DNA of 52,773 nt from Nitrospirota bacterium (lineage in GTDB: Bacteria; Nitrospirota; Thermodesulfovibrionia; Thermodesulfovibrionales; UBA6898). The notes beneath the pieces are model-generated. The model ran no database searches. It was not told the origin of the DNA and saw only the letters and a program-made list of their open reading frames with translations. Position numbers and translations under genes: made by a program. This document shows, in pieces, positions 1 through 8,023 of this stretch. How positions within the stretch are numbered: the first letter of the stretch is position 1; the number at the start of each line of letters is the position of its first letter. Location of the stretch: contig QKDO01000006.1 in assembly GCA_003252075.1 (NCBI GenBank), positions 1 through 52,773 on the forward strand, read 5' to 3'.

Positions 1-13
1 CTGTATCGAACCG

Positions 14-391
14 CTACTCTACCTTCTTCATCTCCGTGCCGCAGGGGCACTTGCCCGGGTTCTGGCTGATGGTATCGCATTTGCAATCAGGACCGCAAGC
101 GCACGTATATTTGCCGGTTGTCTTGAATGCACGTTCCTTTTCCCATTTTTCGGCCTTGAGCATAACCGTGTCACCTTCGACCTTCATAACCTTTGCCTTG
201 ACCATCGGCTTGTCGCAGGTACAGTTACCGGCCTTATTGGACATGGTCTTACAGGGACAGCTTTCACCGCAGTCGCAGGCATAGACTTCATCGCCCACTT
301 TCAGGTCCATCTTTCCCTTGGCACCCGCAAACGAAAGTGCAACGAACGCAATCACGAACATAACTGTTGCAATAAGAATCATCTTTTTCAT
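14..391 (-). CDS. Small exported Cys-rich protein with duplicated metal-binding-like motif
   Basis: This 125-residue protein begins with a hydrophobic signal-like segment (residues 4-24), so it is probably exported or anchored. The mature part holds two copies of a C-x-C-G-x2-C-x-C-x9-C-x-C module. The cysteines are at 39, 41, 45, 47, 57, 59 and at 97, 99, 103, 105, 115, 117, and the copies are separated by a charged segment. Twelve evenly spaced cysteines in doublets suggest soft-metal binding, but I recognise no named family. An AGGAGG lies 8 nt before the ATG at 391; the in-frame GTG at 400 overlaps that ribosome site, so ATG 391 is chosen. It follows the double NosL-like gene, separated by about 300 bp and with its own likely promoter, which suggests a shared metal-related role (inference). 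Confidence 0.8.
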   Translation of the reverse strand: MKKMILIATVMFVIAFVALSFAGAKGKMDLKVGDEVYACDCGESCPCKTMSNKAGNCTCDKPMVKAKVMKVEGDTVMLKAEKWEKERAFKTTGKYTCACGPDCKCDTISQNPGKCPCGTEMKKVE

Positions 392-439
392 CTTTTTCAC
401 CTCCTTTTCCTGAAAATATCAAATTGTAATTATCAATTA

Positions 440-476
440 TATATAAAATTTATTCTATTTTCAGCACCACTGTCAA
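440..476 (-). promoter_or_regulatory. Likely sigma70 promoter of the Cys-rich gene
   Basis: On the minus strand a perfect TTGACA (471-476) is followed by a very AT-rich stretch with TAGAAT, ATAAAT and TATAAT-like hexamers before the AGGAGG of the downstream gene. The AT-rich block stands out from the GC-richer surroundings. The exact -10 element is not certain. Confidence 0.5.
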
Positions 477-592
477 GCTCTTTCTCCAGCCCTGCTACAG
501 CCCGGCATGACGACCTTCGGAAAGGCTTTTTGCTGCAATTCCCACAGGGCTGGCAAAACACCTCTTCAGCGCGATAAAAGGATTCCGAAATC

Positions 593-614
593 AGGCGTGG
601 CATCAGCCACGCCT
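593..614. repeat. Perfect 9-bp inverted repeat between the NosL-like and Cys-rich genes
   Basis: Nine bases at 593-601 pair with 606-614 around a 4-base loop (ATCA). It lies about 90 bp downstream of the NosL-like stop on the minus strand and could be a weak terminator for that operon, but no strong T-run follows. The rest of the 300-bp gap (401-700) shows only the promoter region near 440-476. Confidence 0.45.
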
Positions 615-700
615 CTTCACAGCTCATCCCACTTAAGACTTCGCGGGCTGACCGCCATGTCTGTGCGCGACGTTATAATTCTTTTATTGTCAGCACCTTT

Positions 701-1591
701 TCATCTGAGAATCTCATACATGTCTTCAAATGCTGCCTGGAGGGCTTCATCAAAGCTGCCGACCTTCCCGCTATGCTCCCTGATGAAATCTTCTGCATCT
801 GCTTTTTCCTCAAATGCCCATTTCCCCCGTATTGACATGACACCGTACCTGTCGCCGCCGATGACCCAATATGCTTTCTGTGCGTCAATAAGCTTTCTTG
901 TACGGTAATCGCCCACCATGATCGCCTTTGGCACCAGGCCGGGATTCATGGCAAGGTCAATGGCAGTGCAGTGGATACTGCACGAACCCCCTGACGTGCC
1001 ATCCGTATACTCTACAAGCATCCTGCTGTAATCATACATACGCCTGTCCATGCCACAGTATTTGCATTCCGGATGCGTCTTGATATCCGACATGCCTGTC
1101 AGTTCTTGCCGCTTTTTCTCCTGCAGCATTTTTATGTCATCGCGCATATCAGCAAAGGCCGCCTTCATGGCATCGTGGAACGTTTCAATGGTCCCACCGT
1201 GATCCTTTATGAATGCCTCAGCCGCTGCCTTTTGATGAAAAGCCCATTTTGCCCGTTTGCTCATGACACCAGACTGCTTTCCCCCTATAACCCACAACGC
1301 CTTCTGCGCGCGGATAAGCTGCTCCGTGGCATGGTCTCCTACCAGCATTCTCACGATGGTCTTCTCCCGATGCGCTGCCATCCATGCTGCTGTGCAATGG
1401 ATACTGCAGGTCCCGGCGGATGTCTTGTCGTCGAATTCAAGGAGCATCCTGCTGTAAGCATATGCCTGCCTGTCCATTCCGCAGATTTCGCATGTCGGAT
1501 GAGCACTTATATCGTCCTGCAGCGGGTCTGCGGCAGGAGCAGAACTGAATATGAAACCGATACAGCAAAGAAGAACAATCATCTTTTTCAT
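701..1591 (-). CDS. Exported protein with two tandem NosL-like domains
   Basis: The 296-residue protein has a signal peptide (residues 1-21) and two similar domains, about 31-150 and 173-293. Each starts with H-P-x-C-x2-C-G-M-D (Cys 34/37 and 176/179), continues with a C-S-I-H-C motif (62-66 and 204-208), and has the matching segments VGD, A-x-x-A-x-W-V-I-G-G and G-V-M-S. This pattern matches the NosL family, whose known members are membrane-anchored Cu(I)-binding proteins that help assemble nitrous oxide reductase; usual members have one domain. No lipobox is seen. No nos genes are in view, so a general copper or metal role is more likely than N2O reduction. ATG 1591 follows AGGAGGTGCAC; the longer frame upstream is rejected. 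Confidence 0.85.
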   Translation of the reverse strand: MKKMIVLLCCIGFIFSSAPAADPLQDDISAHPTCEICGMDRQAYAYSRMLLEFDDKTSAGTCSIHCTAAWMAAHREKTIVRMLVGDHATEQLIRAQKALWVIGGKQSGVMSKRAKWAFHQKAAAEAFIKDHGGTIETFHDAMKAAFADMRDDIKMLQEKKRQELTGMSDIKTHPECKYCGMDRRMYDYSRMLVEYTDGTSGGSCSIHCTAIDLAMNPGLVPKAIMVGDYRTRKLIDAQKAYWVIGGDRYGVMSIRGKWAFEEKADAEDFIREHSGKVGSFDEALQAAFEDMYEILR

Positions 1592-1634
1592 GTGCACCTC
1601 CTGATAAATCTTCACGGAAAGCCCGCTTTTCTCC

Positions 1635-2564
1635 CTATCTTTTCTTCGGGTGGGCAAGGAAAAACTCCCATATGAGATCCGTTGCCGATATGCAGTCGCC
1701 CGAACCGGCACATTCTCCCTCGGCCGGCCAGGCGTGGCCGCCATCCCTGATTTCATAGAACACGACATCAGCATGGTCGTAGCATGTATAGGAATCCCTC
1801 ATGACAGCGCCGTCCTTGAGAGCTACCCTGACTGGGATGGTACCGCAGCCGTTTGCCCTGATCCAGAAGCCGAGAGATTGCTCGACCGAAATAAAAGCAA
1901 GGATATCCCGTGTCCGCTTTCCTTCACCCCCCTCATAGGGTATATGCCGGTCTTTCAAGCCGTGAAACCCGATGAGAGGAACCGGGGCTAACGGATCAGG
2001 GATGGTCAGCGCATACGAACTTTCGACTGGGCGGACTCCCGCAGCCGCTGATACCGCGGCTATCGCTGCAATCAGCTCAGGCATCTGCGCTGCAAGGTAA
2101 TATGCCATCATGCCGCCATTAGAAAAACCCGCAACAAAGATCCGGGAATCATCGATATGCAGGTTGCGCTTGAGCTTCTCGATCATTTCCCTGAAAAAGT
2201 TGAGGTCATCCACGCCTTCAATATACGCCTTGCCACAGCAGAAACCGGCGTTCCAGGCAGTCCCGATGAACCCTGTTGCCTGCGGGTAGACAGCGATGAA
2301 TCCCTCTCGGTCAGCCTTATCGCTCATGCCGGTAAGCCTCTCCACACTTCGGGCGCTGCTCGCATAGCCGTGAAAGATCACCACAAGAGGAAGGGGACGG
2401 TCACGCGACGTCTCTGGCGGAAGATGCAGCAGATACTCTCGTTCCTGCCCATTTGTCTTCAAGGAATAAAAGTGGCTGCCCGGGCCGGACAAAGCAGCCT
2501 TTTCTAGACAGGGGGTGGTGCAGCCCAGAAGGGATACCATGATTATGGACAGCAGAAGAGCCAT
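1635..2564 (-). CDS. Lipoprotein esterase of the PHB depolymerase / feruloyl esterase (LpqC-like) family
   Basis: An alpha/beta hydrolase of 309 residues. A short hydrophobic leader ends in a lipobox (L-L-G-C, Cys 15), indicating a membrane-anchored lipoprotein. The nucleophile elbow G-F-S-N-G-G places Ser at 148, with likely Asp 205 (L-K-D-R) and His 277 (G-G-H-A-W-P) completing the triad; H-G-Y near 65-67 forms the oxyanion region. Cysteine pairs such as CC at 109-110 suggest disulfides. Family members cleave polyester or feruloyl ester bonds; the substrate here is unknown. It follows mocA by 17 bp and precedes the NosL-like gene by 43 bp, so it is probably co-transcribed with them, though a functional link to molybdenum enzymes is not evident. 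Confidence 0.85.
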   Translation of the reverse strand: MALLLSIIMVSLLGCTTPCLEKAALSGPGSHFYSLKTNGQEREYLLHLPPETSRDRPLPLVVIFHGYASSARSVERLTGMSDKADREGFIAVYPQATGFIGTAWNAGFCCGKAYIEGVDDLNFFREMIEKLKRNLHIDDSRIFVAGFSNGGMMAYYLAAQMPELIAAIAAVSAAAGVRPVESSYALTIPDPLAPVPLIGFHGLKDRHIPYEGGEGKRTRDILAFISVEQSLGFWIRANGCGTIPVRVALKDGAVMRDSYTCYDHADVVFYEIRDGGHAWPAEGECAGSGDCISATDLIWEFFLAHPKKR

Positions 2565-2581
2565 GGCCGATACATGAACGT

Positions 2582-3172
2582 TCAGCCGCTGAACCGCTGA
2601 AGGATCATTGCATAGTCACCGGGCGCGTCCATATCAAGCAGAACACCCTCGTCATCGACGGGAAGGTAAACAATATCTTTTTCGTGACCGCTGATCACCT
2701 CCCGCAGGGTCCCTTTTGCCTGGATATCGCGGATTACGGTCCGGGGGAAGAGTGTCGGGTGCCCCCTCCGCCTCTGAAAACTCGGGATGAGGATCGACTC
2801 CGGCTGCTCGGTATGAAGCCCTATCAATGCTTTCAACGTCTCCGGCCTGACCAGGGGATGGTCAGCTGGCAGGATAAGCCATCCCGTTGCTGCGGGGTCA
2901 GCAGCCATCAGTCCGGTCCGCGCCGACTGGATCATTTCACTTCCGGGCTGCGTATTGCGTACCGTTCTCACGGGAAGACAGTGGATTGCTTTTACGATGT
3001 CTCCCGCATCGGGCCCGAGGACGACAATGATATCCGTGACCCCGGACGCGATGATCGTGCTGACGCAATGTTCTATTACGCTGCGGTCACCGAGCGGAAG
3101 AAGCTGTTTTGTCTGCCCCATCCTCTTTGCCGAGCCGGCTGCAAGAAGAACGGCTGACACGTGATGCTGCAT
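2582..3172 (-). CDS. mocA: Molybdenum cofactor cytidylyltransferase-like protein (MocA/MobA-like NTP transferase)
   Basis: A 196-residue nucleotidyltransferase. The N-terminal signature L-L-A-A-G-S-x-x-R-M-G-x-x-K (residues 9-22) is the nucleotide-binding loop of the MobA-like fold, and L-P-A-D-H-P carries the metal-binding Asp. MocA transfers CMP to Mo-molybdopterin to make MCD, the cofactor of xanthine-dehydrogenase-type enzymes, which fits the molybdenum hydroxylase genes upstream. ATG 3172 is preceded by AGGAGGGAGA, giving a normal N-terminus; the in-frame Arg-rich extension to 3217 is not used. The first 86 nt overlap the end of xdhC in another frame. Confidence 0.88.
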   Translation of the reverse strand: MQHHVSAVLLAAGSAKRMGQTKQLLPLGDRSVIEHCVSTIIASGVTDIIVVLGPDAGDIVKAIHCLPVRTVRNTQPGSEMIQSARTGLMAADPAATGWLILPADHPLVRPETLKALIGLHTEQPESILIPSFQRRRGHPTLFPRTVIRDIQAKGTLREVISGHEKDIVYLPVDDEGVLLDMDAPGDYAMILQRFSG

Positions 3173-3929
3173 TCTCCCTCCTCTTCTGGATGACCTGCGC
3201 AACGATGCTGATCGCAATCTCCTCCGGCGTCACGGAATTGATCGGAAGACCGACTGGTACGTGCACGCGGCCAACCTCTTCCGGTGAAAACCCCGCTTTA
3301 TCGAGGGCCCTGAACAGAAGCGCCTTTTTCCGCCTGCTGCCGAGCAGGCCGATATAGCGCGCCTTTGTCCTGAGCGATGCCTCTACCGCCTCAAGGTCAT
3401 GATTATGGCCCCGCGTTGCCACAACGATGTAAGCGTTTTCGGGAATGACGAGCCGCGAAAAGATGTCCGCATAATCATGGACCACGATCTCGTCCGCATC
3501 AGGTATATTTTCCCGGTTCGCATGCTCAGGACGGTCATCGCAGACCAATACCCTGAACCCGCTGAAGCGCGCCGCCTTTGCAAGCGCCTTTCCAACATGG
3601 CCCGCCCCGAGAATTACCAGCACCGGGTCAGGTATCACCGGCTCGACATAGACCAAGACCCTGCCGCCGCAGACCAGACCTCCCTGACGCTCCGTAAGCT
3701 CAAAGGGCATGGTCATGGTTCGCTCGTCCTTCATGACCATCAGCGCGGCCTGAATCACTTCAGCCTCGATGCAGCCGCCGCCAAGGGTCCCGACCGTGGT
3801 CCCGTCATCGCGAACGAGCATCTTCGAGCCTTCCTTCTGCGGGGATGATCCTGAGCATTCCACGATCGTTGCAACGGCAGAAGTCCTGCCCTCTTTTTTC
3901 AACCTCAAAAGCTCTTCATACAGTTCCAT
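3087..3929 (-). CDS. xdhC: XdhC/CoxI family molybdenum hydroxylase maturation factor
   Basis: A 280-residue protein with the two parts typical of XdhC. An N-terminal domain contains G-G-G-C-I-E (about 50-55) and G-G-L-V-C-G-G-R. A C-terminal Rossmann domain starts at V-I-L-G-A-G-H-V-G-K. XdhC binds sulfurated Mo cofactor and helps insert it into xanthine-dehydrogenase-type enzymes. The recognisable domain ends at V-I-Q-K-R-R; the last 29 residues are encoded in the stretch that, in another frame, codes for the start of MocA, so they look like an overlap-born tail. It lies 96 bp downstream of the Mo-subunit gene. Confidence 0.9.
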   Translation of the reverse strand: MELYEELLRLKKEGRTSAVATIVECSGSSPQKEGSKMLVRDDGTTVGTLGGGCIEAEVIQAALMVMKDERTMTMPFELTERQGGLVCGGRVLVYVEPVIPDPVLVILGAGHVGKALAKAARFSGFRVLVCDDRPEHANRENIPDADEIVVHDYADIFSRLVIPENAYIVVATRGHNHDLEAVEASLRTKARYIGLLGSRRKKALLFRALDKAGFSPEEVGRVHVPVGLPINSVTPEEIAISIVAQVIQKRRENAASRVSRSSCSRLGKEDGADKTASSAR

Positions 3930-4025
3930 AGCGACCCTTCATTAATGTTCGTATCCACCTGCCCCCCTCTGGTAAGGAGAGGGAACAATTCCACGCGGCC
4001 TGCTCGGTTACAGACATTTTCTCCA

Positions 4026-6197
4026 TCAGGTCTTGCTGCCCGCCTTCAATGCTTTCACTACCGCCTCCGGCGTCATCGGAAGGTCCCTGATCCTCACGCC
4101 GGTCAGGCTGAACAGGGCATTGGCGACAGCAGGGGCGACCGGCGGTACACCCGGCTCCCCAACGCCGCCCAGTTTTGCATCGCTCTGCACAATATGCACC
4201 TCGATCTCGGGCGTTTCGCTCATACGCAACAGGTCATAAGAATCAAAGTTCTCCGTAAGGACCTTCCCTCGGCCGAAGGATATGCTCTCCTTCAGGGCCG
4301 AGGAAAGCCCCATCACAATACCACCCATCATCTGGGCCGTTATCGTGTCTGTATTGACGACCGGACCGCAGTCGACAGCGCAGACGATACGGTGGACCTT
4401 GATTTTCCCGTCTTTCCTGTCAACCGAGATATCAGCAACCTGCGCAACATAAGAATCAAATGATAGATGGTAGGCTATCCCGCGGCCCCTGTCCTTCTCC
4501 GGCGTCTTGCCCCATCCCGCCTTCTCAGCAGCAAGTTCAAGCACACGTTGTGCACGGGGATGTTTTTTGAGAAGGTCCAGCCTGAATCTGAGCGGATCTT
4601 TTTTTGCCATATGCGCCAGGTCGTCGATAACGGTCTCTACGGTAAAGGCATTGTGAGAGCTGCCGACAGAACGCCAGAAACCGACCGGCACCGGCGTGTC
4701 GATCCTCACATATTCTACACTGACGTTCGGCACATCATACTCAAGGTTGCTCAACCCTTCGACAGCAGCGTTATCAATGCCTTTTTTCATGGTCTCCGGA
4801 AAGACGCGGGCAAAGATGGACGGGCAGACGATCTTGTGTGACCAGGCCGTAGGACTCCCTTTTTCGTCGAGTGCAGCCTGTATGCGTGATAGGTTGCCGG
4901 GTCTGAAATAGTCGTGCTGAAAATCCTCTTCGCGGGTCCATATCACCTTTACCGGCCTGCCCACTGCCTTCGAGATCTGGACTGCCTCCTCGACAAAATC
5001 CTGCTCGAACCTTCTGCCATAGCCCCCGCCGAGGTAAGTCGTATGGACATGGATATGTTCCGGATCGAGCCCGGTTATCTTCTTCGCGGTCATGAGCGTA
5101 CCGGTCTGGTTCTGCGTCGGGACCCAGATATCGCACCTGTCCTGCTGCACCTGCGCCGTGCAGTTCATCGGCTCCATGGTCACATGAGCGAGATAGGGCA
5201 GGTAGTACCGGGAATCGAGCTTCATGGCCGCGGCAGAAAGGGCGTGCTGAACATCACCGTCCTTGCGCGCGACAACACCGTCCCTGGAAAGATGCTCCTC
5301 AAAGCTCTTCGCAAGGCTCTCGTTATTCAGATCAGGGTCTTCACCCTTGCCCCAGACAATATGCGTTGCCTTCTTTGCCTGCCATGCAGCCTCGATCGTA
5401 TCAGCGCAGAAGGCAACACCCCGGTCGATCTGCACGATCTTCTGTACCCCTTTCACCTTCTGTGCCGCGGCATCGTGCAGAGCCACGACCTTCGCCCCGA
5501 AGGTATACGGCCTTGCTACTGTTGCATAGAGCATGTCAGGCACGAGGGCATCGATCCCGAATATTGCAGTCCCTTCGGTCTTTTCGACCACATCGAGCCG
5601 TGGCACCGAAGTTCCGATCAGTTTGAACTGCCCATCCTTTTTCAGGGAGGGGTTCTTCGGCACCTCAAGGGCAGATGCAGGCTTCGCCAATTCCCCATAG
5701 GTGATATTGCGTTTGCTCGGTGCATGTTTCACGCTGCCCTGGCTTGCCTGGCACTCCGCAGCAGGCACGTTCCATACACCTGCAGCAGCGGTAATGAGCA
5801 TCTCCCGGGCAGCAGCTCCCGCTTTTCTCAGTGGTTCGTACATATGCCTGATGCTGGTGCTTCCGCCCGTTGCCTGAGCCCCCCACACGGGATCCTTGTA
5901 TCCGTCAGCAGCCGGTGCCACCTCGAACTTCACCCGCTTCCAGTCGGCCTCGAGCTCGTCCGCTATGATCATCGGAAGAGAGGTATAGACCCCCTGTCCC
6001 ATCTCGGACTTGTTCACCGTGATAACCACCCTATTGTCCGGCATGATCCGCAGCCAGATGTTGGGGCTGAAACCCTTCCCTATCGCCTCCTCGGACTCTT
6101 TGGCAGAAAGGATCTTATATCCGGAGGGAGTTATGGCGATAGCAATGGTGAACCCTGCGGCCTTAAGGAATGTTCTGCGCGTTATGGAAGAGTTCAT
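4026..6197 (-). CDS. Molybdopterin-binding subunit of a xanthine dehydrogenase/aldehyde oxidase family enzyme (IorB-type)
   Basis: A 723-residue catalytic subunit. R-R-T-F-L-K-A-A-G at residues 7-15 and the hydrophobic stretch after it form a twin-arginine signal, so the enzyme is probably periplasmic. G-G-G-Y-G-R-R-F is a molybdopterin-binding segment. Near the C-terminus G-V-G-E-P-G-V-P-P carries the Glu that is catalytic in xanthine dehydrogenases. Length and layout match the isoquinoline 1-oxidoreductase beta-subunit (IorB) group, which works with one small [2Fe-2S] subunit and no FAD subunit; that is what is seen here. The substrate (aldehyde or N-heterocycle) cannot be told from sequence. 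Its start overlaps the stop of the small subunit by 4 nt (ATGA). Confidence 0.92.
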   Translation of the reverse strand: MNSSITRRTFLKAAGFTIAIAITPSGYKILSAKESEEAIGKGFSPNIWLRIMPDNRVVITVNKSEMGQGVYTSLPMIIADELEADWKRVKFEVAPAADGYKDPVWGAQATGGSTSIRHMYEPLRKAGAAAREMLITAAAGVWNVPAAECQASQGSVKHAPSKRNITYGELAKPASALEVPKNPSLKKDGQFKLIGTSVPRLDVVEKTEGTAIFGIDALVPDMLYATVARPYTFGAKVVALHDAAAQKVKGVQKIVQIDRGVAFCADTIEAAWQAKKATHIVWGKGEDPDLNNESLAKSFEEHLSRDGVVARKDGDVQHALSAAAMKLDSRYYLPYLAHVTMEPMNCTAQVQQDRCDIWVPTQNQTGTLMTAKKITGLDPEHIHVHTTYLGGGYGRRFEQDFVEEAVQISKAVGRPVKVIWTREEDFQHDYFRPGNLSRIQAALDEKGSPTAWSHKIVCPSIFARVFPETMKKGIDNAAVEGLSNLEYDVPNVSVEYVRIDTPVPVGFWRSVGSSHNAFTVETVIDDLAHMAKKDPLRFRLDLLKKHPRAQRVLELAAEKAGWGKTPEKDRGRGIAYHLSFDSYVAQVADISVDRKDGKIKVHRIVCAVDCGPVVNTDTITAQMMGGIVMGLSSALKESISFGRGKVLTENFDSYDLLRMSETPEIEVHIVQSDAKLGGVGEPGVPPVAPAVANALFSLTGVRIRDLPMTPEAVVKALKAGSKT

Positions 6198-6646
6198 TTG
6201 CCGCCCTCCTTTGCCGCGAACCTGATGGCATTCTTTATCCTTGGATAGGTGCCGCAGCGGCAGAGGTTACCGTCCATTGCCTTGACTATCGCTTCGTCAG
6301 ACGGATTCTTGTTGCCGGAAAGAAGCTCTGCAGCCTGCATGAGCTGTCCGGGCTGACAGTAGCCGCATTGGGCAACCTGCTCCTTCACCCATGCTTTCTT
6401 CAGGGGATGGTCTTCAGGAATACCCTCAATAGTCGTGATGTCCTTCCCGTCTGCGTCACCGACCGATGTCTGGCAGGACCGCACAGCCTTTCCCGCAATG
6501 TGCACGGTACAGGAACCGCAGAGTCCCTTACCGCAGCCGAATTTCGTGCCGGTAAGCTTCAGGTGCTCCCTGATGGCCCAGACAAGGGGCACGTCAGGGC
6601 TGAGGTCCAGTTCATGTTTTTTGCCATTGACCTTGATGGATACCAT
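6194..6646 (-). CDS. [2Fe-2S] subunit of the molybdenum hydroxylase (IorA-type)
   Basis: A 150-residue electron-transfer subunit with two [2Fe-2S] domains. The N-terminal plant-ferredoxin-type cluster uses Cys 38, 43, 46 and 58; the C-terminal alpha-helical cluster uses Cys 94, 97, 129 and 131 (C-G-Y-C-Q-P-G and C-R-C-G-T-Y). There is no signal peptide, as is usual for these subunits, which are co-exported with the Tat-bearing large subunit. It is the first gene of the minus-strand operon that continues into the Mo subunit, xdhC and mocA. An AGGAGGT lies just before the ATG. Confidence 0.93.
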   Translation of the reverse strand: MVSIKVNGKKHELDLSPDVPLVWAIREHLKLTGTKFGCGKGLCGSCTVHIAGKAVRSCQTSVGDADGKDITTIEGIPEDHPLKKAWVKEQVAQCGYCQPGQLMQAAELLSGNKNPSDEAIVKAMDGNLCRCGTYPRIKNAIRFAAKEGGK

Positions 6647-7150
6647 ACGTACCTCCTGAATAAAAAGGGTTTCGGATATGCAAACTCCCGGGGACAGATA
6701 CTTCCGGATGATACCCTGATGCTACCCCATGAAGGAGAGGCTGTCAACCGGTGATTTTGGAACAATCAGGTGAAAGGAGAAATGGGGCTTCGTTGCGAAG
6801 AACGCAGTGCTACAGAGGCAGACAGGGGTGTCCATGATATTTATAATAATAGGCAATGTGATGCGACACCTGCGGCATTCGAACGAGGCGACTCTGCTCG
6901 CATAGAGCAGCTGCCGACATCGGATGCAGCAGTTCGTCCATCGACCGCATCGATTGCAACGTCCTACTTTCTTACCGTGTTCCAATATGCGCACGGCGTC
7001 ATCAAGAACTGCCTCGACACGCTAAACCAATCAGTAAACCCGCGCTCGCGAATTGTATCGCGTTCGGTGTATTGACGTTTACCTGTACCGTCCTGGTGAT
7101 CTGCACGGATTATGTTAGTTATATTTCAGCGTGTGAAAGCCCTAGCCTGT
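6647..7150. other. 504-bp gap without a recognisable gene
   Basis: It lies between the minus-strand molybdenum hydroxylase operon and the end of the RluA-type gene, also on the minus strand. It should hold the promoter of the hydroxylase operon, but I see no clear -35/-10 pair. A plus-strand frame at 6770-7075 and a minus-strand frame at 6722-6994 (with chance C-x2-C pairs) match no family I know, and neither has a convincing ribosome site. Confidence 0.5.
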
Positions 7151-8023
7151 TCAGGGTCGGGGTTTAATCAGCGATGCGAATGCCTTGGGCAGGGGAGTGG
7201 TAAAATGCATCTGTTTCCCAGACACCGGATGCGCAAAGGAAAGGCTGTACGCATGAAGCGCAATGCGGCGAATGGGGTTTGTCTTGGCTCCATACTTCTT
7301 GTCGCCCACGACGGGGCAGCCGATATTAGAAAGGTGTACGCGGATCTGATGTTTCTTCCCCGTCTCAAGGAGAACGTCAAGGAGCGCCTGGCCCTTGCCT
7401 GCTTTCATCACCCGGTACCGGGTGACCCCGCGTTTCGATTCCTCTCCCGCGGGCTCGGAGTATACCTTGAATGCCGTTGTTTCGCTCAGATAGCTTTCGA
7501 CCCTGCCTTCAGGGTCTTTGGGCACACCTTCAACGACCGCATAATACTTCTTCTCCGCATCATTCCAGTCCTTCTGAAGCCTATGCTTCGCTGCCTCGTC
7601 CTTTGCAAAGACGATCAGGCCGGACGTTTCCCGGTCGAGCCTGTGGACAATAAAAATGCGGTCAGGGCGTGAGGGATTGCGCTCTTTGCAGTAGGCATTC
7701 AGGAGATAATATGCGGTCTCCTTCTTCTCCTTCTCCGTTGCAATGGTGAGGAGGCCGGAAGGCTTGTTAACGACCATGACCGCGTTGTCCTCATATACGA
7801 TGCCGAGGCCTGATGCCTCAAGTATCTCGGCACCGGGTCTCGGTTTTGCGTCAAGCGCAATTCTGTCATGTATGGAAAGCGCATGATCAATGCGCGTGAC
7901 GGCCCTGTTGTTGACCGTTATTGCTCGGTGTTTCAGGAGCTGTTTCACTTTGGTCCTGGTATACCCGAGTCCCGTCAGAAAATCAATAAGGGTTGCAGCT
8001 GCCCTGACCTTCAGCGGGGTCAT
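7151..8023 (-). CDS. RluA/RluD-family 23S rRNA pseudouridine synthase
   Basis: A 290-residue RNA-modifying enzyme. Residues about 10-65 form an S4-type RNA-binding domain, followed by the RluA catalytic domain. H-R-L-D-R-E-T-S-G contains catalytic Asp 130, and K-H-Q-I-R-V-H-L lies in the C-terminal half. It converts specific uridines in rRNA or tRNA to pseudouridine; the exact site is not predictable here. The ATG overlaps the TGA of rlmN by 4 nt, so the two RNA-modification genes are translationally coupled. Confidence 0.92.
   Translation of the reverse strand: MTPLKVRAAATLIDFLTGLGYTRTKVKQLLKHRAITVNNRAVTRIDHALSIHDRIALDAKPRPGAEILEASGLGIVYEDNAVMVVNKPSGLLTIATEKEKKETAYYLLNAYCKERNPSRPDRIFIVHRLDRETSGLIVFAKDEAAKHRLQKDWNDAEKKYYAVVEGVPKDPEGRVESYLSETTAFKVYSEPAGEESKRGVTRYRVMKAGKGQALLDVLLETGKKHQIRVHLSNIGCPVVGDKKYGAKTNPIRRIALHAYSLSFAHPVSGKQMHFTTPLPKAFASLIKPRP

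Noticed and set aside
1592-1774. N-terminal extension of the NosL-like protein
   Set aside because: The extension lies within the esterase gene region and lacks a ribosome site; AGGAGG and a signal peptide fix the start at 1591.
6722-6994. Small protein with C-x2-C pairs on the minus strand
   Set aside because: No ribosome site, and cysteines do not form a regular zinc-ribbon spacing.
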